Of a stretch of 42,439 nt of DNA, positions 1 to 8,729 are shown in pieces. The stretch's first letter is position 1; every line of letters begins with the position of its first letter. The notes under the pieces are model-generated. The model saw only the letters and a program-made list of their open reading frames with translations, ran no database searches and was not told the origin of the DNA. This stretch comes from a virus. The position numbers and the translations under genes were made by a program. The stretch spans positions 1-42,439 of IMG/VR virus record IMGVR_UViG_3300025132_000090; one strand, given 5' to 3'.

Positions 1-280
1 CCTCTTCGACGGCCTCTTCGACGGTTGGTTCGGGTTCGACTTCATCAGCGACGGGCTCAGGGGCACTCTCGACTACCGCCTTCATTTCGGCGGTTCGATC
101 GGCGGCAGGGGCGGCCATTCCTTCAACGACCCACTGCGTGAAGCCGGGGTGCGTCAAGTGCTGCACGAGGTCAGCGGGAAGGTCGTCACGGACTTGCTGC
201 GGCGAAAAGCCGTAGCGCACGCCCTTGTGCGTCACTTCCGCGTATGCTCGATGCCCACTGTATCGGACGGTAATCGTCAT
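1..280 (-). CDS. Partial small protein downstream of the capsid genes, cut by the left edge
   Basis: The reading frame opens at ATG 280 and runs off the window after 93 codons without a stop, so only the N-terminal part is seen. About 55 residues look like a compact domain (starting MTITVRYSGHRAYAEV, with conserved-looking W and H residues), followed by an acidic Pro/Glu/Val-rich tail. It starts 15 bases after the stop of the 126-residue gene and belongs to the same leftward head operon. Position after the capsid protein suggests a virion or head-completion protein, but I recognise no family. Confidence 0.7.
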   Translation of the reverse strand, partial: MTITVRYSGHRAYAEVTHKGVRYGFSPQQVRDDLPADLVQHLTHPGFTQWVVEGMAAPAADRTAEMKAVVESAPEPVADEVEPEPTVEEAVEE

Positions 281-295
281 TCAGACGACCCCCGT

Positions 296-676
296 TCACG
301 CATAGTAGGCAAGGATGGCGATGCGGTGGGTGTCGCCTGCGGTGCCGCCTGCGGAGGTGAAGAGCACTTCGTCGCCTTCTCCACGGACGAGCGTAGGCAT
401 CTCGTGCCCGCCGCTTTGGTTCGTGACTCCGAGGACCGCGAGAACCGTCGCCGTGCCGCTGAGGCCGGTAATGGTCGTGTCCGAGAAGTCGAGGCTCGTC
501 GCCGTGGACGCAGCCGTCACGACCGCATCGACCACGATGAGGTGCAGGGCACCTGCGACCGCGTTTGATCCGATGGGGCTTTGAAGCCAGTCCGTGCTCG
601 TGTTGTCTGCTCCGCTCCACATGCGCTGCGAAAGAACAACGCTGCTGCTTCCTTGGGTAATGTTCGTAGTGGTCAT
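296..676 (-). CDS. Small structural protein after the major capsid protein, possibly a decoration protein
   Basis: The product has 126 residues. The start at ATG 676 is supported by an AAGGAGTGA ribosome site seven bases upstream. The sequence is rich in Thr, Ser, Gly, Ala and Val with few charges, alternating in a pattern expected of beta strands, as in capsid decoration or head-fibre proteins. There is no signal peptide or membrane segment. It lies directly downstream of the HK97-type capsid gene, where decoration proteins are often encoded. The decoration role is inferred from position and composition only; no family was recognised. Confidence 0.7.
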   Translation of the reverse strand: MTTTNITQGSSSVVLSQRMWSGADNTSTDWLQSPIGSNAVAGALHLIVVDAVVTAASTATSLDFSDTTITGLSGTATVLAVLGVTNQSGGHEMPTLVRGEGDEVLFTSAGGTAGDTHRIAILAYYA

Positions 677-712
677 GTTTGGTCACTCCTTGTCTCTTGT
701 TTCTCCGTCATC

Positions 713-1879
713 TCATGCAAGGTCACGGATTTTGCCGCTCGCCTTGAAGAAAGCGCAAATCAGTTCACCCATGGTGTGGAACATGCCCATCTGACCCAAG
801 CGGTTGATGCCGAAGGGGTCGCCGGTTTCAATGCCCGACTCGTGGTAAAGCGTCGGCTTGGCCGTCGTGAACCACAGGTAGTCGGTGTCGAGGAAGTAAA
901 GGCGGGAAGAGCCGCCCGTTTCCTTGTGAACGTCCTTGGAGGGGATGATGGGCACACCGTTGTAGGTGGCGACCATGAAGCCGCCCTGAATGCCGGGAAC
1001 ACCCTTGACGCCGTTCACGCCGGGAACGACGCGCTTCATCTCCACGAACCGCTGCTGCGGCTGAAGGAGTTGCTGAATCGTTTCCAAGGTGTCGTAGCCC
1101 GTCAGAATGACCTTGGGCTGACCACCGGCCTCCCACACGCTGCGGAACATGCCGTCGAGGATGTTCAGGCTGAGAGCACGCTCGGCACCGGCAGCACCGG
1201 CATCGACTTGTGCGTCATACCACTGTGCGGAACCTGCGGCCACGCCGTCGCGGGTCAGGTTGTAGATGTTGTGGTCCGACTGTGCGCTCACGTCTCCGAA
1301 GGTCGCCGCGTTCTCCGTGAAGGAGGACGAGGTGACGCGATCGAGGGATTCAAAGTTGTTCCCCGCCACGTCTTCCACGTCATCAAGGAGCATGCGGTTG
1401 ATGTGCTCGGTGTGGTGCTTTGCCATCTCCATCTTCATGACGGCGCGAGCATCGCCCAATCCGTCGTCCTTGTCCGCGAGGAACATGGCCGTCTCGGTGA
1501 GGTCGAAAGTGTGAGCCACAGTCTTGGGCTTGGTGCTGACTTCCTCAAAGGTCGGCTTGCTCGTCTCGGGGAGGGTGGCGTTCTCAGGAACACCGCCGCC
1601 CTTCGTGAAGTCGGGCTTGGCGGTGGTCACACGCCATCCACTCTTCTCCCAAGGCTTCTTGGGGAGGATGGAGAAGGCGTTGAACTCTTGGTTCAGTTGG
1701 GACCACACCTTTCGGCCAAAGATGGCCTGATAGGTGCCGGAGGTCGAGGATGCGAGGGGTGAGTCTGCCTTCAACAGATCGGTCCCTGCATAGGCCCAAG
1801 CGTTCTGCCCGGAACCCGCGCCGTAGTATAGGCGCTCCATGTCTTCAATTGTTCGGATGTAGCCTTTGCTTCCACTCAT
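713..1879 (-). CDS. HK97-fold major capsid protein
   Basis: This 388-residue protein is the likely shell subunit. The size, the position directly after the prohead protease gene, and blocks typical of the fold support this: an N-terminal helical arm, a segment around residues 55-110 with alternating strands and the GGGVPE loop, a TFDLTETA stretch, and a C-terminal part (TLYHESGIETGDPFG) resembling the closing strands of phage capsid proteins. The start at ATG 1879 has an AGGTGAT ribosome site five bases upstream. Near the N-terminus, residues 33-40 read TDLLKADS; this LLK-A step matches the end of the peptide shared by the sixteen cassette proteins at 32.7-41.8 kb and the protease/scaffold junction, so I infer it may be the maturation cleavage site, removing about 37 residues. 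Confidence 0.88.
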   Translation of the reverse strand: MSGSKGYIRTIEDMERLYYGAGSGQNAWAYAGTDLLKADSPLASSTSGTYQAIFGRKVWSQLNQEFNAFSILPKKPWEKSGWRVTTAKPDFTKGGGVPENATLPETSKPTFEEVSTKPKTVAHTFDLTETAMFLADKDDGLGDARAVMKMEMAKHHTEHINRMLLDDVEDVAGNNFESLDRVTSSSFTENAATFGDVSAQSDHNIYNLTRDGVAAGSAQWYDAQVDAGAAGAERALSLNILDGMFRSVWEAGGQPKVILTGYDTLETIQQLLQPQQRFVEMKRVVPGVNGVKGVPGIQGGFMVATYNGVPIIPSKDVHKETGGSSRLYFLDTDYLWFTTAKPTLYHESGIETGDPFGINRLGQMGMFHTMGELICAFFKASGKIRDLA

Positions 1880-1895
1880 GATATCACCTCAGTGT

Positions 1896-3248
1896 TCAGA
1901 TTCCTCCGCGGAGGCTCGTCTGAGCGAGGTCCTCCAAGGCCCGCCACGCATCAAGTCCGTTGCCGAGGGCAGCGAACTCTTCATGGGTGGGGACGCGGAC
2001 ATTGTTCTCAGGGACGGCAACCGCCGACTTGACGATTTGCGTATTTTCCTGCTTGAGCGAGGCGATTTCAGCACGGAGAGAGTCAATCTGCGACGTGTAG
2101 TCTTGGGACTTCTGCACTTCCATGGCGCGGGCCGTCTCAGACTCGTATCGCTCAGACCACTCCTTCTCAACGAGGGCCTTCACGGCTTCTTCGTCGCGGA
2201 TGGCGGCGTAGGCGGAGTAGCCACGCTCAAGGTTGTTCGGGGACAGGTCGAGGCCGCCCTTGATGACGTTTTGACCGCCGGTTGGGCTCGGGTGCTGCAT
2301 TCCGGGGACCTGTGGCTGCTTGATCACGTATTTGTTGGCTCGGGCGTTGCCGAGGGCGGGGCGGGGCGCGAGAACCGCGTCTTCGCCGCTGCCGTAAAGG
2401 TCGCCTTGTCCGCGGTGGTTGAAACCGTGTTCACCATCGACGCCGACCATGTATGCCTTGCCGAGTCCGAAGTGACCGCGCAGACCATCGAGGTCCACGC
2501 CCGCCTCATGAGCGAACTTCTCCAAGGTGTCGATGTAGGCGACGGCGGCTTGCTCAGACTTCTTCGTGTCTTTCTCGTCGTCTTCGGGCTCTTCCATGTA
2601 GTTGCCCTTCATCTCCTTCATCTCCTTCATCTCCTTCTCGTCAATGCCCTTGCTAATTCGTGCGAGGGCATCGCGGATTTCCGTCAGGGTTTCTGTTTGT
2701 TCGTTCGTCATGTCTTGTTCACCATCCATTTTCAATAGGGTGTATCGGCTTTCGGGGTTGATCCCCTTTTTGCACAGGGTGATTTCATGGAGTTCCATGT
2801 CGGTAATCTCCCTGTGCGCTCCATGTTCGGGGGTGCTCTTGTTCACGCGGAACAGGGCTTGGCCCCCGATGGAAAATGCACGCAGTTCGCCACTGCGGAT
2901 TTGGTTTTGGACCTCGCGGGCCTTTTCGATGTCCTCGCGGATGCGACAAACGACAAAGAGGCCGTGGTCATCCACCTCGGACTTCCAAACACGACCTTCG
3001 TTATCCGTGTAGGAAGGAAGAACCTCGCCAACCTGAATACCACTGTGGGCGAGTTGGACGTTGCGGTAAGAGGGGTTGGACATGAAGCCGCCGAACGCCT
3101 TCTTGAGAGCAGACACGGGGATGCGGTCGCCCTGCTTGTCCACCATATCCACGGACGCATATCCCGCGATGACCAAACCACCATCAGCGGACGCAGACTT
3201 CAAAATGAAGTCCGCTCCGGTAGCGGTCCATGTCGCGGCGTTTGCCAT
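1896..3248 (-). CDS. HK97-type prohead protease fused to a scaffold-like C-terminal region
   Basis: The product is 450 residues from ATG 3248. This start was chosen over an upstream in-frame ATG at 3284 because a TATA-like TTAAATA lies 26-30 bases before it, and because the upstream ATG overlaps the end of the preceding gene. Residues 20-165 match the prohead protease family: His68 (QLAHSG), Ser126 (RAFSIGG) and the ELHEITLCKKGINP block at 152-165. The remainder is charged and helical, with a KEMKEMKEMK run and a coiled coil near residue 390-420, as expected of a scaffold. Putative self-cleavage steps of the cassette type occur at ILK-S (15-18), LLK-M (171-174, exactly at the protease/scaffold junction) and IVK-S in the C-terminal third. 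It should cut capsid, scaffold and possibly packaged proteins during head maturation. Confidence 0.88.
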   Translation of the reverse strand: MANAATWTATGADFILKSASADGGLVIAGYASVDMVDKQGDRIPVSALKKAFGGFMSNPSYRNVQLAHSGIQVGEVLPSYTDNEGRVWKSEVDDHGLFVVCRIREDIEKAREVQNQIRSGELRAFSIGGQALFRVNKSTPEHGAHREITDMELHEITLCKKGINPESRYTLLKMDGEQDMTNEQTETLTEIRDALARISKGIDEKEMKEMKEMKGNYMEEPEDDEKDTKKSEQAAVAYIDTLEKFAHEAGVDLDGLRGHFGLGKAYMVGVDGEHGFNHRGQGDLYGSGEDAVLAPRPALGNARANKYVIKQPQVPGMQHPSPTGGQNVIKGGLDLSPNNLERGYSAYAAIRDEEAVKALVEKEWSERYESETARAMEVQKSQDYTSQIDSLRAEIASLKQENTQIVKSAVAVPENNVRVPTHEEFAALGNGLDAWRALEDLAQTSLRGGI

Positions 3249-3273
3249 CAAAACACACCACTTTGTGAAATGG

Positions 3274-3280
3274 TATTTAA
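3274..3280 (-). promoter_or_regulatory. Archaeal TATA-like box for the protease-capsid genes
   Basis: Read on the minus strand this is TTAAATA, centred about 29 bases before ATG 3248, as expected for a leaderless archaeal transcript. It lies inside an inverted repeat, AAATGG at 3268-3273 and CCATTT at 3281-3286, and overlaps the stop codon of the 1165-residue gene. It may give the protease and capsid genes a transcript of their own. The call rests on spacing and base composition only. Confidence 0.5.
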
Positions 3281-6200
3281 CCATTTATGGGCAATTCGGA
3301 CGGTTCGTCGGGGTCTTGCTCGACCACGACTTCGCCCTCGTCCTTCATTTCTGCTCTCGTTTTGCGGGGAAACCGAAGGGTGGCCCTCCCATCCTCAACC
3401 TCAAGTTCACCTTCGACTTCTTGACCGACTCCATCTTTCGTGCTAATTCGCACATGGTCAGGCATCTCCGGCATTTCACCCGTGTTCAATTCAGAAGGAT
3501 CGAACATGGGGATGCCTTCGTCGTCAGTCAGCGTAGTAGGACCTCGTGGTGCGGTGAGCATATCCATGAGTCCTTCCCAACCGCCGCCGGTCATCGAACC
3601 ACTGATTGCAGCGAGCGTGGTCGAAGCCTTTGTTTCGACGGTATCATCATCAATTGCTTCATTGACGGTCCACCCATTCTTCGCTTCTTCAAGGCCATAT
3701 TCCTCAGCGTAGCGTTCAAGCATTTCCGACGTAAGCCCCTTGACCTTTCCAGTCAATTGCTCTGTGGTCATCGTCTTGTCACCAACGGCGATGAGTCGCT
3801 TTGCCTGCCTGAGAGCAACTGCTGCGGGGTCTTCGTCACCATCGGGTTCAAGGAGAGCAGCGCGATAGAACAAGAAGGAGTCGGAAGTCTGCAAAAGGGG
3901 TGGGTAGGGACTGGCTTCGGCCATACCCTTCTCGATGAGATTAACCGCCACCGGACCCCATAGCCAAGCCTGTTTCCACGCATGGCGCGAAAGCGGTCCC
4001 TCGGGCTCAATGCTCACAATGTCAAGACCTACGCCGTCCCACTCACCCTTCACCAAAAGGGGCACGTTGTGGCCGGGATATTCCAAAGCAACATGAGTTC
4101 CACGATTCACCACGAATGGTAGAGTCGTGCCTTTGGTGATACCGTTTTCGTCGTTCGGTGTGTAAAGCGTCCACAAATGGTGCGCCTCTTTGCCCTTCGC
4201 AAAAGTGGACTTGGCGTCACGAATCCACATGTCGCCGTCAATGCTTTCGGCGGCGTTTTTGAGGCCGTCATCGTCTGTGAACTTGGTGTCAAGAGGCATG
4301 GGGAACGACAGGGCGTCGTTAGTCGAATACATCGTGCGGAGGATTTGCAGACGGTCTTCCAACGGTTCCATGTGGATGTCGTCGCCTTTGTGAACGAGCA
4401 AGTCAAAAGCACGGAGATGTTTTCCGTTAAGTGTAGCATCAAAGGTGCAATCTCCCATTTGCTCACGAACCGCCTCCTTGACGACATCAGGCAATTTCAC
4501 TTCTTTGCCCTTCGCGTTCTTTGCAGTGACTTTGGAGCCCCTACGATCCACGATAACTCGCCTTCCCGCAGGCTTCTTTTGGATAACCCAATGACCACTG
4601 AATCCGCGCAATTCCTTCAAGTCATCAATTTTGTAGATAGTGTGCGCCGGAGCGATTGCCGTTTCAAACACTCCATTTGCCTCATAGTCGTCGGCTTTCC
4701 AAATGTCGCCGCTAACAATGGGTGAATGGCCCATTTCGTTCGTGACGAACATAGCGGGTGCATCGCGCTCTTTCGGCGCAATAGGCCGTTCGCCATGATT
4801 CGGGTCCACTGCGGCCAAATGTCCTCCGTGAACCGTTTTTTGAATGGTGGTGAAGGGTTGCTTCTTCACATCGAAACGAATGCCGTTTGCGCCTTTGTCC
4901 CATTTCCACGCGAGGGTAGCGGGCATTTCGTGACCCCATGCGTCCATATCCCCCGACAGATAGACGGGCGGAGCAGTGGCTTCGGAGTCGGGGTGGATTG
5001 GGCCGACGTTTGCTTGTCGTGGCCCGATGCCTCCACCCATCATCATAGGAGCGAATGTCGTTGTGTTCGGGTTGTTCCCACGCATCAATTGGTAATTTGC
5101 CGCTTGGGCCAATTGCTGCATGTTGCCGCGGTTGAGCGTATTCGTCATCAGATTAGACGGCGTGGTGTTGAACACATCTGCACCGTATCGTTCCATAATG
5201 CTGCGGGCCATTTCCTGCATCACAGTTCCAAGGTGCCCGTCCATTTGCGAAAAGTGCCCATTGTGGTAATCGTGGTATGCTTCATCGCCGGGATGTCGCT
5301 CGCGCGTAGGGCCAATGCGGGGTGCGCCCATGTCTGCGTGCGCGGACACAATGCGACCGAGAGGCTGCTGAGTCAAAGCCATAGACGGGATAATCATTCG
5401 GCCTTCGTTTCCAATGACTTCGCTTGGATGCAAATGCTGACCGTGCGAAACGGCAGACCAAAGACCACGACGACGATTGAAGGAGCGCACGCGAGGGTGT
5501 TCCGAACCTGCCTCCCACCCTGTCGAGATCGCAGGACGGTGGGGGTGTGCCTGCATATCAGGATGATTTGCAGTTTGAGGGAAGAACGACGAGCCGCTGC
5601 CGTGGTAGGAGTCTTCCGCATCACTGAGAGGGTGCTCCCTGCTCACCATGAACGACATGAGTTCATCACCAAGCCAACCTTGGAACGCAGAGGGGTAGGA
5701 GTCGGACATCATTCGACGCAGGGAGTTGGCATCGCGTCCAACCCCGCCCCACCATTGGTAAGGCTCCCACCAATGGTGCGTGTGCGATGGAAGGATGGAG
5801 GCTTCGTCACGAACGTATGGGGATTTGAAATGGTGTAGCCCCTCCGTCGGATCGGGGGACACGGGACCGTGCCGGTCTGAAGGCCGCTCCCACCACCGGG
5901 TGAGTGGCAGTGTTCGCTCAAACCAATTCCGCTTAGCCCTGTCCCACGAAAGACCGGCACCGGCCTTCATGGTGTTCATCAATCTGCGTGCTTCGGGTGA
6001 GTCGGAACCCTCCGTTGCTCCCATCTCTTTGAGGATGTCCATGAAAGCCATGCGCTGCTCAGGCGTTTGCCACTCAAGGCCGAACAAGTAGGAAAGAAGT
6101 CCAAGGCGACTCATGTTCTTCACGATACCGTCGTCTTTTTCGATGGACGAACCCCACTCTCGCATTTTGCGCTCGCGGTATTCTTCGTCACTCAGGAAAT

Positions 6201-6774
6201 TGTGACGGTCCCTATCCGTCATGTAAAGGTCAAGAAGGGACTCAGAAGGGCGACCGAGAAGATCTTCCATTTCACGAGGAACGATACCCCGCCGTTCCAT
6301 TTCCTGCATCGTGTTGAGCAGCATATGCCCGTCTTCATCTTCATTGATGAGGGCAAGAAGGTGCTCTACGAAGTGCGGCTCTCCCCACTGCGAACCTTGC
6401 AGGAGAGGCATTGTGGGATTATCCCACGAAAGCGGATGACGCTTTCCAAAGGGGTTTTCGTCGTGAGCCTGCGGCCAGTCCTCTGCATAATTCGTGCTAA
6501 AACGCCGCTGACCTGCGATATAATCCTCATACCCCCCGACGGGGAGGTTGAGATTGCTGACGATGGATGGCTTGTCGAGGTCTTGCATCCGATACGGTCC
6601 CTGCTCCATAGCGGGGAACATGCTCATGAGCATGGCGTCTTCCTTTTCGATGGCGCGACCATCGGCGTAAAACGCTTCAGCCGCCTTCAAAAATTCAGAC
6701 GGATCGAAGTCCACCTTTGTGTGGAAAGCAACGAGGGCATCTGTCCGAAGACGGACGAACTCATCACGGTTCAT
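3277..6774 (-). CDS. Very large head-operon protein with a degenerate ATP-dependent DNA-ligase-like domain
   Basis: The product has 1165 residues from ATG 6774, which follows the previous stop by 13 bases and is preceded by GGGGGCGAG; an upstream in-frame ATG at 6825 would overlap that gene. The first 600 residues are rich in Met, His and Trp and match nothing I know. From about residue 725 to 880 the order of elements is that of the ligase nucleotidyltransferase fold: K734-P-A-G in the place of the catalytic KxDG, FDATL (778-782) for the xDGEL block, AFDLL (789-793), then WIRDAKSTFAKG and LWTLYTP in the places of the last two motifs. The lysine survives but Asp, Glu and the last Lys are lost, so normal ligase chemistry is doubtful. 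Its place between portal and protease suggests a virion protein. Confidence 0.8.
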   Translation of the reverse strand: MNRDEFVRLRTDALVAFHTKVDFDPSEFLKAAEAFYADGRAIEKEDAMLMSMFPAMEQGPYRMQDLDKPSIVSNLNLPVGGYEDYIAGQRRFSTNYAEDWPQAHDENPFGKRHPLSWDNPTMPLLQGSQWGEPHFVEHLLALINEDEDGHMLLNTMQEMERRGIVPREMEDLLGRPSESLLDLYMTDRDRHNFLSDEEYRERKMREWGSSIEKDDGIVKNMSRLGLLSYLFGLEWQTPEQRMAFMDILKEMGATEGSDSPEARRLMNTMKAGAGLSWDRAKRNWFERTLPLTRWWERPSDRHGPVSPDPTEGLHHFKSPYVRDEASILPSHTHHWWEPYQWWGGVGRDANSLRRMMSDSYPSAFQGWLGDELMSFMVSREHPLSDAEDSYHGSGSSFFPQTANHPDMQAHPHRPAISTGWEAGSEHPRVRSFNRRRGLWSAVSHGQHLHPSEVIGNEGRMIIPSMALTQQPLGRIVSAHADMGAPRIGPTRERHPGDEAYHDYHNGHFSQMDGHLGTVMQEMARSIMERYGADVFNTTPSNLMTNTLNRGNMQQLAQAANYQLMRGNNPNTTTFAPMMMGGGIGPRQANVGPIHPDSEATAPPVYLSGDMDAWGHEMPATLAWKWDKGANGIRFDVKKQPFTTIQKTVHGGHLAAVDPNHGERPIAPKERDAPAMFVTNEMGHSPIVSGDIWKADDYEANGVFETAIAPAHTIYKIDDLKELRGFSGHWVIQKKPAGRRVIVDRRGSKVTAKNAKGKEVKLPDVVKEAVREQMGDCTFDATLNGKHLRAFDLLVHKGDDIHMEPLEDRLQILRTMYSTNDALSFPMPLDTKFTDDDGLKNAAESIDGDMWIRDAKSTFAKGKEAHHLWTLYTPNDENGITKGTTLPFVVNRGTHVALEYPGHNVPLLVKGEWDGVGLDIVSIEPEGPLSRHAWKQAWLWGPVAVNLIEKGMAEASPYPPLLQTSDSFLFYRAALLEPDGDEDPAAVALRQAKRLIAVGDKTMTTEQLTGKVKGLTSEMLERYAEEYGLEEAKNGWTVNEAIDDDTVETKASTTLAAISGSMTGGGWEGLMDMLTAPRGPTTLTDDEGIPMFDPSELNTGEMPEMPDHVRISTKDGVGQEVEGELEVEDGRATLRFPRKTRAEMKDEGEVVVEQDPDEPSELPING

Positions 6775-6787
6775 CTTCTCGCCCCCA

Positions 6788-7777
6788 TCACTGTCGGGTG
6801 GCGATTTTCTCCACGAGGTGGGCAATCTGATTCAGCAAACCTGAATCTCCACCGCTCTTGTTGAGCGTGGTCAGGAGTTCTTCTATGGGTGCGATGTTCC
6901 AATTGCCATCCTTCCTGTCGCCACCATCACTCAATTGCATATGCAAAGCAGTTCCCTTCTCGTCATAGCCGGTCTTGGCGAAAGCGAAAATCTTCGCCTT
7001 CTCGCTGATGGGAGAGCGGTCAGGTGCAACGTCGGTGAAAGCAGGAACCATGCCGTTTGTTTGGTATGGGTGCGCCTCAACGGCAGTGCCGCCTGAAAGG
7101 TCCATGAATTGCGGAGATGCGTTTTCAACCGAGCCCTCCTGTTGGTATTTCAGGAGGATTTCGGGAGCGATGTCCATATCAGCACCAAGTCGGATTTCTT
7201 GCGCGTCGTCCTTTGCGCTATCATGAGCGACTTCGTTCAGAGGGCAGTGAACTGCGACCTTTGGCATTCCCATACCGCATGGTTCGCCGGGATTCGCACC
7301 GCACATCATGCAATTTGGGGACAGATCTCCTTTCTCCATCTTGTCGCCGCACTCCCTGTTGCACTGTGCCTTTTGCTTAGAGGTGCATTCGGAGTAATTG
7401 CATCCGAAGTGCTTTTGGCAGTATTTGTTCTTCTCATCCATGTCTGCCTTCTTGACCTTTCCACCTCCACAGGTGGGGCAGGAGGGGTCTTCGCCCTTGC
7501 AGCCCATGCACTCAATGTTCTTCTCCTTGGAGCCGCCACCGCCGTGCATTGGTTGGTGGGTGCCTCCGGTCGAGGAAGTCATGGCCGCCTTCTCAGGATC
7601 GCCTGCTTTGCTCGCTTCGATTTTGCGCCCAACCGTGGCTTCCCACGAGGAAATCTTGCCGTCCTTGTCGCGGTCAGCGAGTTCGGGGTTCTTCAGGGCC
7701 CTCCGTTCCATTTCCTTGACGATTGCGAGCAGTTCACCTTCAGGGGTGCTCATCGGGTCCTTCCATCGTGGCTGCAT
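6788..7777 (-). CDS. EF-hand and cysteine-rich probable virion protein
   Basis: The product is 329 residues from ATG 7777, which has an AGGTGA ribosome site overlapping the stop of the preceding gene; the longer frame to 7930 would run through that gene. Residues 35-46 form a textbook EF-hand calcium loop, DRDKDGKISSWE, with Asp at positions 1, 3 and 5, Gly at 6, Ile at 8 and Glu at 12. A Gly/His-rich linker follows, then thirteen or so cysteines between residues 90 and 178 in CxxC-type pairs (CMGC, CPTCGGG, CMMCG), resembling DnaJ-type zinc modules. The C-terminal third is acidic. Its place between small coiled-coil genes and the 1165-residue gene suggests a structural role stabilised by metal ions. 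No known family was recognised. Confidence 0.8.
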   Translation of the reverse strand: MQPRWKDPMSTPEGELLAIVKEMERRALKNPELADRDKDGKISSWEATVGRKIEASKAGDPEKAAMTSSTGGTHQPMHGGGGSKEKNIECMGCKGEDPSCPTCGGGKVKKADMDEKNKYCQKHFGCNYSECTSKQKAQCNRECGDKMEKGDLSPNCMMCGANPGEPCGMGMPKVAVHCPLNEVAHDSAKDDAQEIRLGADMDIAPEILLKYQQEGSVENASPQFMDLSGGTAVEAHPYQTNGMVPAFTDVAPDRSPISEKAKIFAFAKTGYDEKGTALHMQLSDGGDRKDGNWNIAPIEELLTTLNKSGGDSGLLNQIAHLVEKIATRQ

Positions 7778-7781
7778 GTTC

Positions 7782-8150
7782 TCACCTGTAATTTCGGCTT
7801 GACGGGCTGACCTTTGCAGGCATGGCCGCTTCTGCCTCTTTCCATTCACGGATTTGTTCATCACGACTCTTGGAGATGAGAGCCCCATCGCCGGTATTAA
7901 ATCCCGAAGTGAATGATGGCGAATCGCCATTTTCCCGCTGAAGAGGGTCGAATGCCTCGTCAGCGAGAGGTGTGACGGCCCTCAGCCAACCGGCCTTTTG
8001 CATGAGGGTAGCCGGATCGTCCATAGCCTTGACGAGCACCGCTTCGCGCTGCTCAAGAGATTCGATGCGAGAATTGAGGCGACGGATTTCGCCGGTCAAT
8101 TCCTTGAGCAATTCAGCCGTAGCCTCACCCACGTTGAGTTCTTCGCTCAT
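7782..8150 (-). CDS. Small coiled-coil protein of the head operon
   Basis: The product is 122 residues. The start codon touches the stop of the upstream gene (TGAATG), with GGAGGT eight bases before it. Residues 8-45 form a clear heptad coiled coil (LLKELTGEIRRLNSRIESLE). The rest is polar and probably disordered, including GDGALISKSRDEQ, a weak likeness to the lysine-ended step seen in neighbouring virion proteins. Such small coiled-coil proteins beside portal genes may be scaffold or head-assembly factors; this is inference from position. Confidence 0.75.
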   Translation of the reverse strand: MSEELNVGEATAELLKELTGEIRRLNSRIESLEQREAVLVKAMDDPATLMQKAGWLRAVTPLADEAFDPLQRENGDSPSFTSGFNTGDGALISKSRDEQIREWKEAEAAMPAKVSPSSRNYR

Positions 8151-8723
8151 TCACATACCTCCCATCATTGGACCGGGCATCGGCATACCGCCGGGTGGCA
8201 TTCCGGCAGGACCGGGCGCGGGCATGTTCGACAGAGAGCCGGGACCGGGCATACCCGGCATACCACCGCCGCCCATTTCCATACCGGGCATGTGCTGAAC
8301 CATTGGTGCATCACGGAGGCGGATGACTTCGCACATGTTGCGTAGGTCCTCTACACGCTGACGAAGAGCCATCAAAGACTGAGCGTGACCGAGCACCGTT
8401 TCCCCATCAAGGTCTTCGGTGTATCGGGACTGACCAATGGTGCCAATGTGTGCCGTGAGGTCAGTGGCGAGGTCAGTGAGTCGTTGCTCAACGTCAGCCA
8501 ACGCCTCTTTAGACGAACCGTAGACCTTTCCTGATTGCATCAAGGCATTCATGTCAGCGGGTGAGGGACCGGCTGCGGGGGGAGGTGAAGGTGGGGCCGG
8601 AGGGGTGACTTGACCGGGCATGGAAGCCAATTGACCCGTGCCTTGGTCGTCCGCCTTGCGAATGTCGGACATGATCGCGAGCGTCCTCATGCGGTCCGCA
8701 ATTGAAGGGCTACCGCGATACAC
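8151..8723 (-). CDS. Helical protein with Pro-rich linker and Met/Gly/Pro-rich tail
   Basis: The product is 190 residues starting at GTG 8723, chosen because GGAGTGA lies six bases upstream. After a short helical N-terminus with MSDIRKADDQ there is a proline-rich linker (residues 36-55), a helical core at about 70-145, and a tail from about 148 to the end built from MPG, GGM and PMP elements. Low-complexity Met/Gly/Pro tails recur in several proteins of this operon. No family was recognised; a head or head-tail role is inferred from its neighbours. Confidence 0.72.
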   Translation of the reverse strand: MYRGSPSIADRMRTLAIMSDIRKADDQGTGQLASMPGQVTPPAPPSPPPAAGPSPADMNALMQSGKVYGSSKEALADVEQRLTDLATDLTAHIGTIGQSRYTEDLDGETVLGHAQSLMALRQRVEDLRNMCEVIRLRDAPMVQHMPGMEMGGGGMPGMPGPGSLSNMPAPGPAGMPPGGMPMPGPMMGGM

Positions 8724-8729
8724 GCTGAA

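Noticed and set aside
581-1762. A 393-codon open frame on the + strand
   Set aside because: It is the antisense shadow of the major capsid gene, with no ribosome site and no recognisable protein features.
4726-5838. A 370-codon + strand frame and other long antisense frames inside the 1165-residue gene
   Set aside because: GC-rich coding DNA leaves antisense frames open; the minus-strand protein is continuous and has domain structure.
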